A stretch of 22,714 nucleotides of DNA, from NCBI GenBank assembly GCA_015501585.1, contig JADNRY010000881.1, positions 1 through 22,714 of the forward strand. Reading direction: 5' to 3'. This stretch comes from Rhodocollybia butyracea. Taxonomy: Eukaryota; Basidiomycota; Agaricomycetes; Agaricales; Omphalotaceae. The position numbers were made by a program, and so were the translations under genes. The notes beneath the pieces were generated by a model, which saw only the letters and a program-made list of their open reading frames with translations, had not been told where the DNA came from and made no database searches. Of the stretch, positions 20,316-22,714 are shown in pieces. Each line of letters begins with the position of its first letter. Positions within the stretch are counted from its first letter, which is position 1.

Positions 20316-20498
20316 GTTGAGTGAAAGTTGGTGTGGTGAAATTTAAAGAGCAGAATGTGTTGGTACGTGTTCTCGCCGCAGCTTTCTTGTGACGTTGGCA
20401 CAGATGACGTCAGTTTCAGCCCCTATGCTTATATAAGATAGTCCGCAAACACGATAGTCATTAAAAGTCTCGATGTAAGAAAATATGTCCAAGATAAT
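20316..20498 (-). promoter_or_regulatory. Promoter of the BAP31-like gene with a CRE palindrome
   Basis: A 183-base gap upstream of the BAP31-like start. It contains TGACGTCA at 20405-20412, a perfect palindromic bZIP site, about 90 bases before the start codon, plus a nearby TGACGTTGGCA. TATATAAG at about 20431-20438 lies farther from the BAP31 start than this site. Fungal Hac1/HacA and CREB/ATF-type factors bind sites of this class. Confidence 0.4.
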
Positions 20499-22245
20499 CT
20501 AGTCTACTTCTAATACCGTGCCACGCTGGACACTGCCCCAACCTGCAGAACACCGTCAGCCCAAGAAACGGAGGGTACAACAACCGTACTTACCAACTAA
20601 CCGCCAATGCTCTCAATTCGACGAGAAAGCGCAACTTTTTCTCCAACTTCGGTACATGCGGCGATGTGAGCTGAATCTTCGCCAATTCAGCTTGACACTT
20701 AAGGACACGGCCACCATCGACGTGGAACCGATGTTTATAATAACAGCTCGTTTTTCGTGAGTTTAGTGACCTTGGTCTGTTTTTATCTTCGGTTTTGACA
20801 CCAAGTAGACGACGAAGGAGGAAGAGGCTGATTTCAAGTTCTATATTGTAACGCTAACGTTAGAACATTCGTTGAAAAAAAAGTGATGGAATACCAACCG
20901 GTGTAAATCTTGGGAAGCTTTCCAACAGCTCCTAAAACTTGTCCGACCAGCCTGTCTGCTCTACACAGCGTAGATCAATTCGATGCCTACACCAATAAGG
21001 CCACCAGGAACAGCGAACTGCAATAGATTGTCTCTGCGTGAAGCGACATTGATTCGGCTGAAGATGGGCTGGCATTTATTTCGCCTTGACTGTCCTTGGT
21101 AACGATACCTGGTCGGATCTCGACTTCCTGTCCCAGGCGAAGGACACCCGTCAAAATAGATCCACCAGCGACACCACCTTTTAGTTCATCAACCTCAGCA
21201 CCAGGTTTGTTGACATCGAATGAACGGATACTATGAGTCTAGGATCCGAGGTAAAGTCTCGAACGGGTATCGGGATCCGTTTAACGATATATTCGTTTAC
21301 TGCGTCGATGTTGTATTTTAACTGGGCAGATATTGGGACAATAGGCGATGATTCAGCAACCGTGCCTTGATGATATCGCGTATTAGCATCTGCGTCTCGA
21401 CTACGATCCAAAAAAAGCGCAACAGACCTTTTACGAACGCAGCGATACTCTTCTGGTGCTCCAATGCTTGACTCTCCTTGATCAAATCGACCTTGTTTTG
21501 TAAAATGATAATGTTTTCCAGCTTCATGATTTCGACGGCAGCAAGATGCTCAGATGTCTGGGGCTGAGGACAAGTTTCGTTTCCTGCCACCAAAAGAAGT
21601 GCTGCGTCCATTACAGCAGCTCCGTTAAGCATAGTGGCCATTAAAATGTCGTGTCCTGGACAGTCGACAAAAGATACATGACGGATGAGACGCATGCGAT
21701 GTCCACATCCGGGGCGTTCGCATGGAGGATTGTCTTCCTTGTGAACGATATGATCGGTAGCATCCTGGTCTAGGGCAAGCTTCATTTTCGCATTTGTAGA
21801 TCTGTTGGAAAAAGTCAGCCTTGATGCCCTGGACACAAGAATTCTTGACTCGTACTTTGGCATTGCATAGCCTAATTTAATAGTAATATTCCGGACAAGT
21901 TCGTTCTTGAAACGAACTGTCATCACCCCAGATATAGCCTTTACTACAGTTGATTTTCCATGTGCGACATGGCCAATGGTACCTAGAAGGCAAACTCATC
22001 GATACATGTTTCTTCCGAGAAAAAAAGCATACCAAGATTGATTGTAGCCTGATATATGTATTAGTATTATTGATCTCTTGACCTTGTATCTGAGGACTCG
22101 CCTGTTTAGATATCACCTCAGGCGAAAGAGGTGTTAATTTCGAAGGATCAATTTCGACTTTTGGGATGATTTCGACGACGTCTTCATCCTCGGCATCGGA
22201 ATCAGAGTCGTCTAGACGTTTCTGCAATGTTTCGTCTAGAGCCAT
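20499..22245 (-). CDS. GCD11: Translation initiation factor eIF2, gamma subunit
   Basis: GTPase subunit of eIF2 that brings initiator Met-tRNA to the 40S ribosome. It starts [20 protein letters not shown] with an acidic N-terminus. GTP-binding motifs are GHVAHGKST (G1), DCPGH (G3) and NKVD (G4). A zinc-knuckle region, [16 protein letters not shown] and then CERPGC, lies between G1 and G3. Further markers are [84 protein letters not shown] and [10 protein letters not shown], ending RGTVLEVD. The first intron (22049-22101) has a GC donor. At least eight single-base losses scatter the frame (for example near 21862, 21743, 21230 and 21076, and several between 20560 and 21000), while the residues between them stay almost unchanged. 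I read this as sequence error in an essential gene, not as a pseudogene. Confidence 0.9.
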
Positions 22246-22714
22246 ATTTGTGATAGAGAAGATGCTGAAAAAGTAACAGCTAAGTGATAAGCGGGAAGAG
22301 AAAGTACAACTTGAGATGACTCCGCCGAGTGACTCCGACAGACACAGTCTGCACGTGGTATCGGGCGCTCATTTGAGCGTCTAGACGACACGGATACAAA
22401 TTTTCATCTCACGGACTTTTTGGGCACATACCGGAAAATGCCTTGGCTCTTCCTCAGATCCCCACCTATCAACCCATTCAGTACAAGATATCGAGCTTAT
22501 TCTCATGGGGCTCGCCTGGATATCGCCTGGAGCAATCCCACGCTTCAATTGCAAACTGGGTCCATCTTAATTTCGGTAGGGGAAAGTTAGTTTACAGCCG
22601 TGAAACAGAATGGTTGTGCTCATTCTTACGTTGGATCCATAAAAGTACTTGTACTTAATTTTTACTGTACACAGTCATACAGCCCAAGAGCAAATTGTTG
22701 ATGTATCCAGCAAG
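22246..22714. promoter_or_regulatory. Upstream region of eIF2 gamma, right end of window
   Basis: Two TGACTC half-sites (22317-22322 and 22330-22335), 13 bases apart, lie about 75-90 bases before the eIF2 gamma start codon. Beyond about 22400 the sequence has a short plus-strand frame with no recognised family, which may be the edge of another gene outside the window. No gene is supported. Confidence 0.35.

Noticed and set aside
20499..22245. eIF2 gamma as a decayed pseudogene
   Set aside because: Indels are numerous, but introns, splice sites and residues between indels are conserved, and neighbouring genes show the same indel type. Error is the simpler explanation, though it is not proven.
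1..22714. CRISPR arrays, bacterial operons or phage features
   Set aside because: There are no regularly spaced repeats. The intron-rich genes show this is eukaryotic DNA.

Overview
This window looks like nuclear DNA from a basidiomycete fungus, probably a mushroom-forming agaricomycete. The genes are split by many short introns of about 50-70 bases with GT-AG (occasionally GC-AG) borders. The proteins read like basidiomycete orthologues, and there are remnants of a Tad/LINE-type non-LTR retrotransposon with short tandem-repeat tails. The species cannot be named from the sequence alone.

Layout. Bases 1-1540 hold a 5'-truncated, frame-broken non-LTR retrotransposon on the minus strand. It is followed by a peroxisomal-type 3-ketoacyl-CoA thiolase gene (1754-3211, plus). 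Bases 3432-9780 are a repeat-built island: two nearly identical 0.73-kb direct repeats (3432-4157 and 9053-9780), a 242-base inverted repeat pair (4109-4350 and 8812-9053), and between them about 4.5 kb holding one small four-exon gene and little else recognisable. Both direct repeats carry the 3' half of a tRNA-Val(AAC) gene. The matching 5' half lies at 10689-10717, so the tRNA gene appears to have been broken by retroelement insertion and the broken part then copied.

From 10.8 kb onward the window is ordinary, compact housekeeping DNA: a class I histone deacetylase (minus), the proteasome-associated deubiquitinase Ubp6/USP14 (minus), an mpaB/DUF2236-type membrane oxygenase (plus), a BAP31/Yet-type ER membrane protein (minus), and translation initiation factor eIF2 gamma (minus). 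These genes do not form a pathway. Short bZIP-type sites (TGACTCA, TGACGTCA) occur in several of the promoters.

An important caveat is that almost every conserved gene contains one or more single-base gains or losses, mostly in short homopolymers, that break the frame while the protein on either side stays well conserved. The density is highest in eIF2 gamma, near the right end. The simplest reading is uncorrected sequencing or assembly error rather than six independent pseudogenes. CDS spans below are therefore given as gene spans from start to stop, with the breaks listed.
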